From assembly GCA_963750995.1 (NCBI GenBank), contig CAVVST010000005.1, forward strand, positions 744,001 to 808,000: 64,000 nucleotides of DNA. The letters run 5' to 3'. Made by a program: the position numbers and the translations under genes. The first letter of the stretch is position 1; the number at the start of each line of letters is the position of its first letter. Shown here one piece after another: positions 35,164-43,447 of this stretch. This DNA comes from CAVVST01 sp963750995 (GTDB taxonomy: Bacteria; Acidobacteriota; Vicinamibacteria; Vicinamibacterales; UBA2999). The notes beneath the pieces are model-generated. The model had not been told where the DNA came from. It saw only the letters and a list, made by a program, of their open reading frames with translations, and did no database searches.

Positions 35164-36450
35164 ATGGCCGATACGCTCACCGTTACCGACAACCGCACCG
35201 GCAAGCAGTACCAGATCGCGATCAAGGACGGCGTGATTCGCGCGACCGACCTGCGACAGATCAAGAACGGCGCGGACGACGCGGGCCTGATGACCTACGA
35301 CCCGGCGTTCATGAACACCGCGGCGTGCCGCAGCCGGATCACCTACATCGACGGCGACAAGGGCATCCTCGAGTACCGCGGCTATCCGATCGAGCAGCTG
35401 GCCGAGAAGTCCACCTACCTGGAAACGGCGTACCTGATCATCTTCGGCGAGCTGCCCACCTCCGATCAGCTCGAGGCGTGGAAGGGTGAGATCACCTCGC
35501 ACACCATGCTCCACGAGAACATCAAGAAGCTGATGGAGGGTTTCCAGTACGACGCGCACCCGATGGGCGTCTTCCTCAGCACCGTCGGCGCGTTTTCGAC
35601 CTTCTACCCGGACGCCAAGAACATTTTCGACGAGCAGTCGCGGAAGAAGCAGATCCACCGCCTGATCGCCAAAGTTCCGACGATTGCCGCCTACGCCTAC
35701 CGCCACAGCATCGGCCGCCCCTACAACCAGCCAGACAACGAGCTCAGCTTCACCGGCAACTTCCTGAACATGCTGTTCAAGATGACCGAGCTCAAGTACA
35801 AGGTGAGCCCGGTGCTGGAGCGGGCGCTCGACGTGCTCTTCATCCTGCACGCCGATCACGAGCAGAACTGCAGCACCAGCGCGATGCGCGCGATCGGCAG
35901 CTCGCAGGTGGACCCGTACTCGGCGATGGCCGGCGCGGCGGCAGCGCTGTACGGACCGCTGCACGGCGGCGCGAACGAAGCGGTGCTGCGCATGCTGAAC
36001 GAGATCGGGCACATCGACAATGTGCCGGGGTTCATCAAGCGCGTGAAGGCGGGCGAAGGGCGGCTGATGGGCTTCGGCCACCGCATCTACAAGTCGTACG
36101 ATCCGAGAGCCAAGATCATCAAGCGCACCGCCGACGAGGTGTTCGAGGTGACCGGCAAGAATCCGCTCCTCACCATCGCCGTCGAACTCGAACGCATCGC
36201 GCTGCAGGACGAGTACTTCGTCAGCCGCAAGCTGTACCCGAACGTGGACTTCTACTCGGGCCTGATCTACGAGGCGATGAAGTTCCCGGTGACGATGTTC
36301 CCGGTGCTGTTTGCGATTCCGCGGACGGCGGGCTGGATTGCGCAGTGGGAGGAGATGATCCTCGACGCCGAGCAGAAGATTGCCCGCCCACGCCAGATCT
36401 ACACCGGCTCGAAGCGGCGCGATTACGTGCCGCTCAACAACCGCAGTTAA
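35164..36450 (+). CDS. gltA: Citrate synthase
   Basis: The enzyme condenses oxaloacetate with acetyl-CoA at the entry of the TCA cycle. The protein has 428 residues and belongs to the type II (hexameric) group, with an N-terminal beta-rich domain (DNRTGKQYQIAIKDGVI). The catalytic residues are visible: His in FILHADHEQNCST, His in YGPLHGGANEAVL, the substrate-binding GFGHRIYKSYDPRA, and Asp in PNVDFYSG. It stands alone, 15 bp after yacG. Confidence 0.96.
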   Translation: MADTLTVTDNRTGKQYQIAIKDGVIRATDLRQIKNGADDAGLMTYDPAFMNTAACRSRITYIDGDKGILEYRGYPIEQLAEKSTYLETAYLIIFGELPTSDQLEAWKGEITSHTMLHENIKKLMEGFQYDAHPMGVFLSTVGAFSTFYPDAKNIFDEQSRKKQIHRLIAKVPTIAAYAYRHSIGRPYNQPDNELSFTGNFLNMLFKMTELKYKVSPVLERALDVLFILHADHEQNCSTSAMRAIGSSQVDPYSAMAGAAAALYGPLHGGANEAVLRMLNEIGHIDNVPGFIKRVKAGEGRLMGFGHRIYKSYDPRAKIIKRTADEVFEVTGKNPLLTIAVELERIALQDEYFVSRKLYPNVDFYSGLIYEAMKFPVTMFPVLFAIPRTAGWIAQWEEMILDAEQKIARPRQIYTGSKRRDYVPLNNRS

Positions 36451-36498
36451 CGGTGCGGTAGTGCGGAGGTGCGACGGTGCGAGGGTGCGACGCTGCGG
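36451..36498. repeat. GTGCGACG-type tandem words at M28 gene start
   Basis: Words of the form GTGCGRNG are repeated about six times at roughly 8-nt spacing directly after the gltA stop. They run into the start of the M28 peptidase gene and supply several GTG codons in the same frame. Confidence 0.6.
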
Positions 36499-37393
36499 CG
36501 GGGCACTACTGCTCGCCTCCATCGTCCTCGCCTGCGGCAGCGACGCCGTGACTCAGACCGCCTCGCCGGCGAAATTCGACAGCGCGCGCGCCTACGAGCA
36601 CCTGCGCCGGCAGGTCGGCTTCGGGCCGCGGCCGGCCGGTTCGGCGGCGCTGGCCCAGACGCGGCAGTACATCCTCGGCGAGCTGAAGAACGCCGGCATC
36701 CAGGCACGCGAGGACGCCTGGGATGCCACGACTCCGCTCGGGCGCGTCCGGATGGTGAATGTCATCGCCACCATTCCCGGTCGCCGTCCGGAGCGGATCG
36801 CCCTCGCCACCCACTACGACACCAAGCTGGTTCGCGAGTTCCGCTTCGTCGGTGCCAGCGACGCCGCTTCGTCCACTGCGGCGGTCCTCGAGCTCGGGCG
36901 GCTGCTCAAGGGCCGGCAGAACGAATTCACCATCGAGTTGCTGTTCTTCGATGGCGAGGAAGCCGTTGTCGAGTGGTATCGCGACAACGACAACACCTAC
37001 GGCAGCCGCCGCTACGTCGAGACGGCCCAGAAGGCGGGAACGCTCGCCGGTCTCAAGGCGCTGATCCTGCTGGACATGATCGGCGACCGCAACCTGACCA
37101 TCCGCCGCGATTCGAATTCCACTTCGTGGCTGACCGACATCGTGTGGGCCGCCGCCGGCCGCCTCGGCTATCGCGCGAATTTCCTGCCTGAAGAGACGAC
37201 GATCGAAGATGACCACCTGCCGTTCCTCAAGGCGGGCGTCCCGTCAGTCGACATCATCGACCTCGACTATCCCGCGTGGCACACCGCGCAGGACGACCTC
37301 GATCACGTCAGCGCCAGAAGCCTGCAGGTCGTGGGCGATGTCGTCCTGGCGGCGTGGCCCGATATCGAAAAACGGCTCGCGTCGGGGCGATAG
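36485..37393 (+). CDS. M28-family zinc peptidase / glutaminyl cyclase-like lipoprotein
   Basis: The product is a lipoprotein (ALLLASIVLAC, lipobox before a Cys about 17 residues in) with an M28 alpha/beta fold of the glutaminyl-peptide cyclotransferase type. Metal ligands are in LATHYDTK, GASDAASSTAAVLEL, FFDGEEA, LLDMIGD and the final histidine in YPAWHTAQDDLDHV. Members either remove N-terminal residues or cyclise N-terminal glutamine, and the sequence cannot separate these by eye. The start is unclear. GTG 36485 and GTG 36461 are both in frame inside a tandem repeat, and the longer frame from 36380 overlaps gltA. I use 36485. Confidence 0.85.
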   Translation: MRRCGGALLLASIVLACGSDAVTQTASPAKFDSARAYEHLRRQVGFGPRPAGSAALAQTRQYILGELKNAGIQAREDAWDATTPLGRVRMVNVIATIPGRRPERIALATHYDTKLVREFRFVGASDAASSTAAVLELGRLLKGRQNEFTIELLFFDGEEAVVEWYRDNDNTYGSRRYVETAQKAGTLAGLKALILLDMIGDRNLTIRRDSNSTSWLTDIVWAAAGRLGYRANFLPEETTIEDDHLPFLKAGVPSVDIIDLDYPAWHTAQDDLDHVSARSLQVVGDVVLAAWPDIEKRLASGR

Positions 37394-37402
37394 AACTCAA
37401 GC

Positions 37403-37471
37403 AACCACGACGTGCACGACGGCCACGAAATCAGTGCGTGGGCACGTCGTGATTGTCGTGGCGTCGTGGTT
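37403..37471. terminator. Palindromic element between convergent genes, copy 2
   Basis: The same 10-bp termini as at 4672-4743 occur here: AACCACGACG at 37403-37412 and CGTCGTGGTT at 37462-37471. Inner words differ (CACGACGGCCACGA and CGTGGGCACGTCGTG) but also pair. The element fills the 80-bp gap between the M28 gene and the opposing oxygenase-like gene. Confidence 0.55.
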
Positions 37472-37473
37472 CG

Positions 37474-38331
37474 TCAGGATGCCCGCCTCAGCCCAGGATT
37501 CTGGCGATCGCGGTCCAATCCATCCCAGAACACCTTCACGCCATCGAGCATCTTGATGCCGGCGCGGATGAACGGCTCCTCGCGAAACTTCGGCGAGTCG
37601 TAGCATTCGCGCAGCTCGTCCCAGACGTGGCTCTTGTGCTGTTCTTCGATCTTGTCGTGCCAGGTGAAGAACGCGAGCGGCAGCGCCGGGACCTGCTCGC
37701 GCTTGATCCGCTCGAGGCCGGCGATGAGTTCCTTCCAGAAGCCCGCCGCCGCCCAGTTTTCGACCGCAAACGCAGCGCCCATGGCCTCGTTGTAGTCGTC
37801 GCTGCCGTACAGCCGGAAGAGCTCGTCGCAGAAGAAGAGCGTGCTGGCCGTGCCGTTCCGGCGCTTGCCCATGTCGTCGAAGGTGAGCCCAAGCGGCTGG
37901 CCGAAACGCAGCAGCCACTCGAAGTGGGCGGCCTGGAAACGGAAGGTCCCGCCGTCGACCGTCCCCTCGGTCGAGACGAGCGCGGGATCGCCCTCGCGGT
38001 CGTGGTCTTCAGACGAGGAGGCCTGGGCCTCCGCATTCGGCTGGTGCCGTTTTACACCGCGGTCGTTGTAGATGACACCCAGCTCGTTCATCAGGATCTC
38101 TTTCGATTCACGCGTGGCCTGGAGGGTGTCGGCGTTGATCGCCCGGTTCAGCGCAGCGAGCAGGAACTGGTTCGAGAACACCGAGAACTGCACCGTGAAA
38201 TGGCGCAGCTCGTCGAGCGACATGCCGCCGCGGGCAAACCAGGCCGTGAACGCGTTGTCGGTGACCACGGGATGCCGCATGAACTGCTGTTCGATCGTCT
38301 CCTTGAACACCTCGAAATTCTTTTCTGCCAT
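37474..38331 (-). CDS. Iron-containing redox enzyme family protein (haem-oxygenase-like fold)
   Basis: The 285-residue, fully helical protein resembles the CADD/TenA-like Haem_oxygenase_2 group. It has MSLDELRHFTVQFSVFSNQF, the ligand-bearing KEILMNELG, EWLLRFGQPLGLTF, and later LAFFTWHDKIEEQHKSHVW with His/Glu spacing suited to a di-iron site. It may be an oxidase or oxygenase. It follows the homogentisate dioxygenase gene by 17 nt on the same strand, so a link to tyrosine or homogentisate chemistry is suggested by position only. I start at MAEKNFEVF (38331), because the frame upstream is antisense to nothing recognisable and overlaps hmgA. Confidence 0.75.
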   Translation of the reverse strand: MAEKNFEVFKETIEQQFMRHPVVTDNAFTAWFARGGMSLDELRHFTVQFSVFSNQFLLAALNRAINADTLQATRESKEILMNELGVIYNDRGVKRHQPNAEAQASSSEDHDREGDPALVSTEGTVDGGTFRFQAAHFEWLLRFGQPLGLTFDDMGKRRNGTASTLFFCDELFRLYGSDDYNEAMGAAFAVENWAAAGFWKELIAGLERIKREQVPALPLAFFTWHDKIEEQHKSHVWDELRECYDSPKFREEPFIRAGIKMLDGVKVFWDGLDRDRQNPGLRRAS

Positions 38332-38348
38332 GGGGTCCTCCGGCTGCC

Positions 38349-39506
38349 TCACGACAGCCAACTGAACGCGTATCCTTCGTCTTCGAGCGCCAGCGCCTCC
38401 TGCGTCAGGAGGAGCGGACGGAACGTGTCCACCATCACCGCAAGCTCGCGGGTCTCGGTCTTGCCAATCGACCCCTCGTAGGTGCCGGGGGCCGGGCCGT
38501 GCGGGATGCCGTTCGGGTGGACGGTGATCGACGCGGACTCGATGCCGCGCCGCGACATGAAGTCGCCGGCGACGTAGTAGATGACTTCGTCCGAATCGAC
38601 GTTCGAGTGGTTGTACGGCGCCGGGATCGCCTCGGGGTGGTAATCGAACAGGCGAGGCACGAACGAACACAGGACGAACCCGGGGCCGTCGAACGTCTGG
38701 TGCACCGGCGGCGGCTGGTGCACCCTGCCGGTGATCGGCTCGAAGTCGTTGATGTTGAACGCAAACGGCCAGAGGTAGCCGTCCCAGCCGACCACGTCGA
38801 GCGGATGGTGGTTGTAGAAGTATCGCGAAACGCGGCCGCGTGCCTTGACCCGTACCTCGAATTCGCCGCGCTCGTCGTGCGGCTCCAGGCGATCCGGCGG
38901 CCGGATGTCGCGCTCGGAATAGGGCGCGCTCTCGAGAAACTGTCCGTGATTGTTGATGTAGCGGCGCGGCGGCTCGATGTGTCCGCCCGCCGTCTCGACG
39001 ACCAGCATGCGCTGCGCGGTGCCGGCGTCGGGCAGCACTCGCCACATGACGCCGGTCGGGATCACCAGGTAGTCGCCAGGTCCGTAGCGCAGCGATCCGA
39101 ACTGGCTTTCGAGCAGGCCCCCGCCTTCGTGCACGAAGATCACTTCGTCGCCGTGCGCGTATCGGTACCAGTAATCCATCGCCTGCTGCGGGCGGACGAG
39201 CGAGATGCGGACGTCGCCGTTGCCCATCATCGGGACGCGGCCCTGCACGGCGTCGCCGCCGGCGGGAATACCGGCGGTGCGGAGCAGGCGATGCCGGACC
39301 GGACCCTGCGGCGCCTCGCTGGTCTTGACCTCGCAGCCCGGTTCCACCCGCTGCACCGCGGTCGGCGGCCGCAGGTGGTAGAGCAGCGACTTGTTGCCCG
39401 AGAAGCCGTGGATGCCCATCAGCTCTTCGTGGTACAGCGAACCGTCAGGGCGCCGGAACTGCGTGTGGCGCTTGTGCGGAATGGTGCCGCGCGTGACGTA
39501 GTACAT
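38349..39506 (-). CDS. hmgA: Homogentisate 1,2-dioxygenase
   Basis: The enzyme opens the homogentisate ring to maleylacetoacetate with a mononuclear Fe(II). The 385-residue cupin protein has YYVTRGTIPHKRHTQFR at its start, HGDEVIFVHEGGG in the first barrel, and the iron-binding stretch PYNHSNVDSDEVIYYVAGDF with HPNGIPHGPAPGTYE. It is shorter than the roughly 440-residue eukaryotic type, matching the short bacterial form. It lies 11 nt downstream of hppD, its metabolic predecessor. Confidence 0.92.
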   Translation of the reverse strand: MYYVTRGTIPHKRHTQFRRPDGSLYHEELMGIHGFSGNKSLLYHLRPPTAVQRVEPGCEVKTSEAPQGPVRHRLLRTAGIPAGGDAVQGRVPMMGNGDVRISLVRPQQAMDYWYRYAHGDEVIFVHEGGGLLESQFGSLRYGPGDYLVIPTGVMWRVLPDAGTAQRMLVVETAGGHIEPPRRYINNHGQFLESAPYSERDIRPPDRLEPHDERGEFEVRVKARGRVSRYFYNHHPLDVVGWDGYLWPFAFNINDFEPITGRVHQPPPVHQTFDGPGFVLCSFVPRLFDYHPEAIPAPYNHSNVDSDEVIYYVAGDFMSRRGIESASITVHPNGIPHGPAPGTYEGSIGKTETRELAVMVDTFRPLLLTQEALALEDEGYAFSWLS

Positions 39507-39517
39507 GTCAATCCAGC

Positions 39518-40615
39518 TCAGACGAGATTGCCGCGTCTGGCCTGCTCACGTTCGATCGCCTCGAACAGCGACTTGAAGTTGCCTTCGCCGAATCCCTTCG
39601 CGCCGTGCCGCTCGATAATCTCGAAGAACAGGGTGGGCCGATCCTCGACCGTGTCCGAGAAAATCTGCAGCAAATAGCCTTCGTCGTCGCGGTCCGCCAT
39701 GATGCCGAGTTCGGCCAGCTTCTCCACCGATTCCTCGATCGGACCAATGCGGCTCTCCAGGTCCTCGTAGTAGGCGCGCGGCACGCGGAGAAACCCGACG
39801 CCGCGCGCGCGCAACTCGGAGACGGTGGCGACGATGTCGTCGGTGGTCAGCGCGATGTGCTGCACGCCGGGACCGCCGTAGTACTCGAGGTACTCCTGGA
39901 TCTGGGACTTCCGCTTGCCGGTGGCCGGCTCGTTGATCGGAAACTTGACGCGGCCGGTGCCGTCCTGCATGACCTTCGACATCAACGCGGAGTATTCGGT
40001 GGAAATCGCCTTGTCGTCGAAGTGCACGAGTTGCGTGAATCCCATCGTGTCGGCGAAAAAGTGCACCCACCGGTCCATGCCGCCAAGCTCGACGTTGCCG
40101 ACGATGTGGTCGATGGCGGCCAGGCCGACCGGCTTGCCGCCCGGCGCCGTGCTGGTCCGGGGCTGGAAGCCAGGACCGAAGACGCCGGCGTAATCGTCGC
40201 GGTCGACGAACTTGATCAGCGTGTCGCCGTACGCGTGAATGGCAGCGTAACGCACCGTCCCGTGCTCGTCGCGCTCCTCGGTCGGCTCGATCGCCGGGAC
40301 CGCGCCGCGGCGGGTCGTCTCGTGGAACGCGGCCGCCGCATCCGGCACGCTCAAGGCGATGACGCCGACGCCGTCGCCGTGTTCGCATACATGCTTCGCG
40401 ATCGGGTGGGACGAATCGAGGGCGGTCGTGAGCACCAGGCGAATGTCGCCCTGCTCCAGGACGTAGGAGGCCGCCTCGCGATACTTGGTCTCCAGTCCAC
40501 GATAGGCGGTGGTGGAAAACCCGAACGCCGCGCCGTAATAGGCGGCCGCCTGCTTGGCATTTCCGACGTAGAACTCGAGGTGGTCGACTTTCCGGATTGG
40601 GCAGAAATCAGCCAT
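39518..40615 (-). CDS. hppD: 4-Hydroxyphenylpyruvate dioxygenase
   Basis: The enzyme converts 4-hydroxyphenylpyruvate to homogentisate. The protein has 365 residues in two vicinal-oxygen-chelate domains. Iron ligands are expected in VDHLEFYVGNAKQAA / IDHIVGNVELG, in GVQHIALTTDDIV, and at the Glu in TLFFEIIER. The block PINEPATGKRKSQIQEYLEYYGGPG is diagnostic (given here as PINEPATGKRKSQIQ and EYLEYYGGPG). It reads divergently from an Lrp/AsnC regulator gene across 132 bp. Confidence 0.95.
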   Translation of the reverse strand: MADFCPIRKVDHLEFYVGNAKQAAAYYGAAFGFSTTAYRGLETKYREAASYVLEQGDIRLVLTTALDSSHPIAKHVCEHGDGVGVIALSVPDAAAAFHETTRRGAVPAIEPTEERDEHGTVRYAAIHAYGDTLIKFVDRDDYAGVFGPGFQPRTSTAPGGKPVGLAAIDHIVGNVELGGMDRWVHFFADTMGFTQLVHFDDKAISTEYSALMSKVMQDGTGRVKFPINEPATGKRKSQIQEYLEYYGGPGVQHIALTTDDIVATVSELRARGVGFLRVPRAYYEDLESRIGPIEESVEKLAELGIMADRDDEGYLLQIFSDTVEDRPTLFFEIIERHGAKGFGEGNFKSLFEAIEREQARRGNLV

Positions 40616-40641
40616 CGATTACCCCCGCCAGGCCAATCGCC

Positions 40642-40713
40642 TGCGCATCATGCGCATAACGCAACCATTACAGCAATATTAGATCCGAAACGACGCTAAA
40701 AATCTATGCATAG
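40642..40713. promoter_or_regulatory. Operator-like palindromes between hppD and the Lrp/AsnC gene
   Basis: TGCGCA-TCA-TGCGCA (40642-40656) is a 15-bp near-palindrome. CTATGCATAG (40704-40713) is a perfect 10-bp palindrome. The 132-bp spacer is notably AT-rich for this genome. Lrp/AsnC regulators often bind such sites beside their own gene, so both are candidate binding sites. Confidence 0.45.
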
Positions 40714-40733
40714 TTTCTAATCGCAATTAACGG

Positions 40734-40739
40734 TATTCT
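40734..40739 (+). promoter_or_regulatory. -10-like hexamer for the Lrp/AsnC gene
   Basis: TATTCT ends 8 nt before the ATG at 40748, so the mRNA would start at or next to the start codon. No Shine-Dalgarno sequence is visible in the short leader. Confidence 0.35.
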
Positions 40740-40747
40740 CGTCAAAT

Positions 40748-41233
40748 ATGCGTCAACCGCCCAGCCTCGACGACCTGGACCGCGGCCTGCTCGCGCGTCT
40801 CCAGGAGGACGCCCGGGTGTCCACCGCGGAGCTAGCCCGGCAGTTCAAGTTGTCACCACCCGGCGTCCAGAAGCGGCTGCGGCGCCTGGAAGAAAAGGGC
40901 GTGATCGAGCGCTACGTGACACTGGTCAATCGCGAGGCCGTCGGCCTCGACCTTCTCTGCTTTGTGCTCGTCATGCTGGCGCATCACCGCGCCGACTCGG
41001 TCAAGCGCTTTCGCGCCGGCGTCGCGGCGATGCCCGAAGTGCTCGAGTGCCACCATCTCACCGGCGAGTTCGATTGCCTGCTCAAGCTCGTGGTCGCAAA
41101 CCACGAGGAACTGCAACGTTTCCTGGAACGGCTGATGAGCGTCGGCGGCGTCGATCGCCTTCGCACCAGCATCGTGTTGAGCGAGATCAAGTCGGTGACC
41201 GGTCTGCCGCTCGGGCCGTCGAAGGGCAGGTAG
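40748..41233 (+). CDS. Lrp/AsnC-family transcriptional regulator
   Basis: The 161-residue regulator has an N-terminal winged helix (LDDLDRGLLARLQEDARVST, helix-turn-helix AELARQFKLSPPGVQKRLRRLE). A RAM/AsnC effector domain follows, with ECHHLTGEFDCLLKLVV and LRTSIVLSEIK. Such proteins sense amino acids or aromatic acids. Its location between hppD-hmgA and fahA makes it the likely regulator of tyrosine catabolism. Its stop shares bases with the next start (TAGTG). Confidence 0.93.
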   Translation: MRQPPSLDDLDRGLLARLQEDARVSTAELARQFKLSPPGVQKRLRRLEEKGVIERYVTLVNREAVGLDLLCFVLVMLAHHRADSVKRFRAGVAAMPEVLECHHLTGEFDCLLKLVVANHEELQRFLERLMSVGGVDRLRTSIVLSEIKSVTGLPLGPSKGR

Positions 41234-42079
41234 TGGCGTCGGGCGCGGCTGATGCGCTGCTCCGCGGGATCGTGGACTACGCCGGGATGTTTCCACCCGC
41301 GGGGCTGCCGCCAGGAGACGCCGTGGCGGAGTACGCGCGCCACCGCGCCACCCCGGATTCCTGGATCGTGGGGACCTTCGTGATCGCTGCCGATCGGCTC
41401 GCGGAACTCGAGCCAACCGTCGGCCCCGTCAGCGTCGTGCTGACCGCCCAATCGCCGGCCGATCTCGAGCCTGTATTCAGCGCCGCTCGCCGGACAACGA
41501 TCGCCGCCCTCGAGTTCCGCCCTCTACCGGCAGGCGCGATCGCGGCACTGGCGGCGGAGGTTCCACCAGCAGGTCCAGGCGTTCTTCGAGGTTCCATTGG
41601 ACGACGACACCGGTCACCGCCTCGATGCCATTGCGTCGTGCGGCGCGTCTGCGAAACTCCGCGCGGGAGGTCTCACGCCTGACGCGTTCCCCGGTGCGCC
41701 GGCGATCTGCGACTTTCTACGGTCCTGCGCCGACCGAGGGGTGGCTGCAAAGGCCACCGCCGGACTTCACCACGCGCTGGCGGGCCGGTATCCGCTGACC
41801 TATGAGGCCTGGAGTCCGACCGGCGCGATGTTCGGATTCCTGGGTCTGGCGGCCGCCGCGGCGCTGGTGCATGCCGCCCGGCCCAGAGACGCTGTGCTCG
41901 CCGTGCTGGGCGAGTCGTCGCCCGATGCGTTTGCAGTCGACGAAGACGGCATGGAATGGCGCGGCCAGCGCATATCGACGGATGATCTCCGGGCGATGCG
42001 GCAGGGGCTCTTCCGCTCGTTCGGATCGTGCTCGCTGCGCGAGCCGATTGATGAATTGAAACGGATGCAGATTCTATGA
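41233..42079 (+). pseudogene. Unknown protein of the homogentisate cluster, frame broken near 41.57 kb
   Basis: From GTG 41233 the frame gives ALLRGIVDYAGMFPPAGLPP, SWIVGTFVIAADRLAEL and AALEFRPLPAG. After EVPP the reading continues in the next frame as QVQAFFEVPLDDDTG, GASAKLRAGGLTPDAFPG and GVAAKATAGLHHALAGRYP, ending at 42079. One extra base lies near 41563-41575. The joined protein has about 282 residues, is soluble and has no family I can name. The stretch AKLRAGG...KATAGLHH looks like a barrel active-site pattern (Lys, Arg, His). It overlaps both asnC and fahA, so it is part of the operon. Confidence 0.72.
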
Positions 42080-43416
42080 GTCGGCCGATCGATGAATCCC
42101 ACGACCCGGCGCTCCGCAGCTGGGTCGACTCCGCCAATCACCCCGATTCCGACTTTCCCATCCAGAACCTCCCGTTCGGCGTGTTCAGGCGGCACGGCGC
42201 CACAGAACCCGATTCGATCGGCGTCGCAATCGGCAACGAGATTATGGATTTGCGCCGGTGCTCCGGACTCGGCCTGTTCCAGGACTTGCCGGCGGAGGTG
42301 CGGGCGGCGCTCGACGCGCCGGCGCTGAACGGTCTGATGTCGCTCGGAACGGCGGCCATGCGCGCGGTGCGCGCGCAGCTGGTGCGGCTGCTCAAAGCCG
42401 ACAGCTCGAGCGCTGAGCCGCGGGCGCTGGTGTCGATGGCGGACGTAGACATGACGGTGCCCGCGATCGTCCGCGACTACACCGACTTCTATGCGTCGGT
42501 GTTCCACGCCACGCGTGTCGGACGCCTGTTCCGCCCCGACAATCCGCTGCTGCCGAATTACAAGTACGTGCCGATTGGCTATCACGGCCGGGCCTCGTCG
42601 ATCGTGGCCAGCGGGGCGCCGGTGCGCCGCCCCTGGGGCCAGACCAAGGCGCCGGATCAGACGGAACCCATATATCGCCCTACGCGTATGCTCGACTACG
42701 AACTCGAAGCAGCCGTGTTCGTCAGCCGCGGCAACCCGCTCGGCGTGCCGGTGTCAATCGATGCGGCGGAAGACCATGTCTTCGGGCTCTCTCTCCTCAA
42801 CGATTGGTCCGCCCGCGACATCCAGGCCTGGGAGTATCAGCCGCTCGGGCCGTTTCTGGCCAAGAGCTTCGCCACCACGGTGTCGCCCTGGGTCGTCACG
42901 CTCGAGGCGCTTGCGCCGTTTCGATGCCCGGCGTTCGCGCGCGGCGCTGACGATCCGATGCCGTTGCCTTATTTGTCCTCAGCCGCGAACGCCAGGAACG
43001 GCGGTATCGATCTCCGGCTTGATGTCGCGATTCAGTCGGCGCGGATGCGGGAGCAGCACATCGCGCCGGTCGGCATCGGCCGCAGCTCCCTTCGCGAGCT
43101 GTTTTGGACGGTCGCACAGCTCTTGACGCACCACACGAGCAACGGCTGCAACCTGAACCCCGGCGACATCCTCGGGACTGGCACCGTATCCGGCCCGGCA
43201 GAAGACAACCGCGGCTGTCTTCTGGAACTGACCTCGAATGGACGGCAGCCGTTGACGCTACCGGGCGGCGAAGAGCGCGGCTACCTCGTCGATGGCGACG
43301 AGGTGACGCTGCGCGGCTATTGCGAGCGCGAGGGATTCAGACGGATTGGCTTCGGCGCGTGCCGGGGGACGGTGATCGCCGCGCTTGATTTTCAGAGCCT
43401 TCCCAACCCGGCGTGA
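42076..43416 (+). CDS. fahA: Fumarylacetoacetase
   Basis: The enzyme hydrolyses fumarylacetoacetate to fumarate and acetoacetate, the last step of tyrosine degradation. The 446-residue protein has the SH3-like N-terminal domain (DFPIQNLPFGVFRR). The metal and active-site blocks are DYTDFYASVFHATRVGRLFR, KYVPIGYHGRASSIV, LDYELEAAVFV, GLSLLNDWSARDIQAWEY and GDILGTGTVSGP. The ATG overlaps the preceding gene (ATGA). A maleylacetoacetate isomerase gene is not seen in the window. Confidence 0.95.
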   Translation: MSRPIDESHDPALRSWVDSANHPDSDFPIQNLPFGVFRRHGATEPDSIGVAIGNEIMDLRRCSGLGLFQDLPAEVRAALDAPALNGLMSLGTAAMRAVRAQLVRLLKADSSSAEPRALVSMADVDMTVPAIVRDYTDFYASVFHATRVGRLFRPDNPLLPNYKYVPIGYHGRASSIVASGAPVRRPWGQTKAPDQTEPIYRPTRMLDYELEAAVFVSRGNPLGVPVSIDAAEDHVFGLSLLNDWSARDIQAWEYQPLGPFLAKSFATTVSPWVVTLEALAPFRCPAFARGADDPMPLPYLSSAANARNGGIDLRLDVAIQSARMREQHIAPVGIGRSSLRELFWTVAQLLTHHTSNGCNLNPGDILGTGTVSGPAEDNRGCLLELTSNGRQPLTLPGGEERGYLVDGDEVTLRGYCEREGFRRIGFGACRGTVIAALDFQSLPNPA

Positions 43417-43447
43417 TACGCTCGCCACGTTCAGAAAGGAACGTCGC

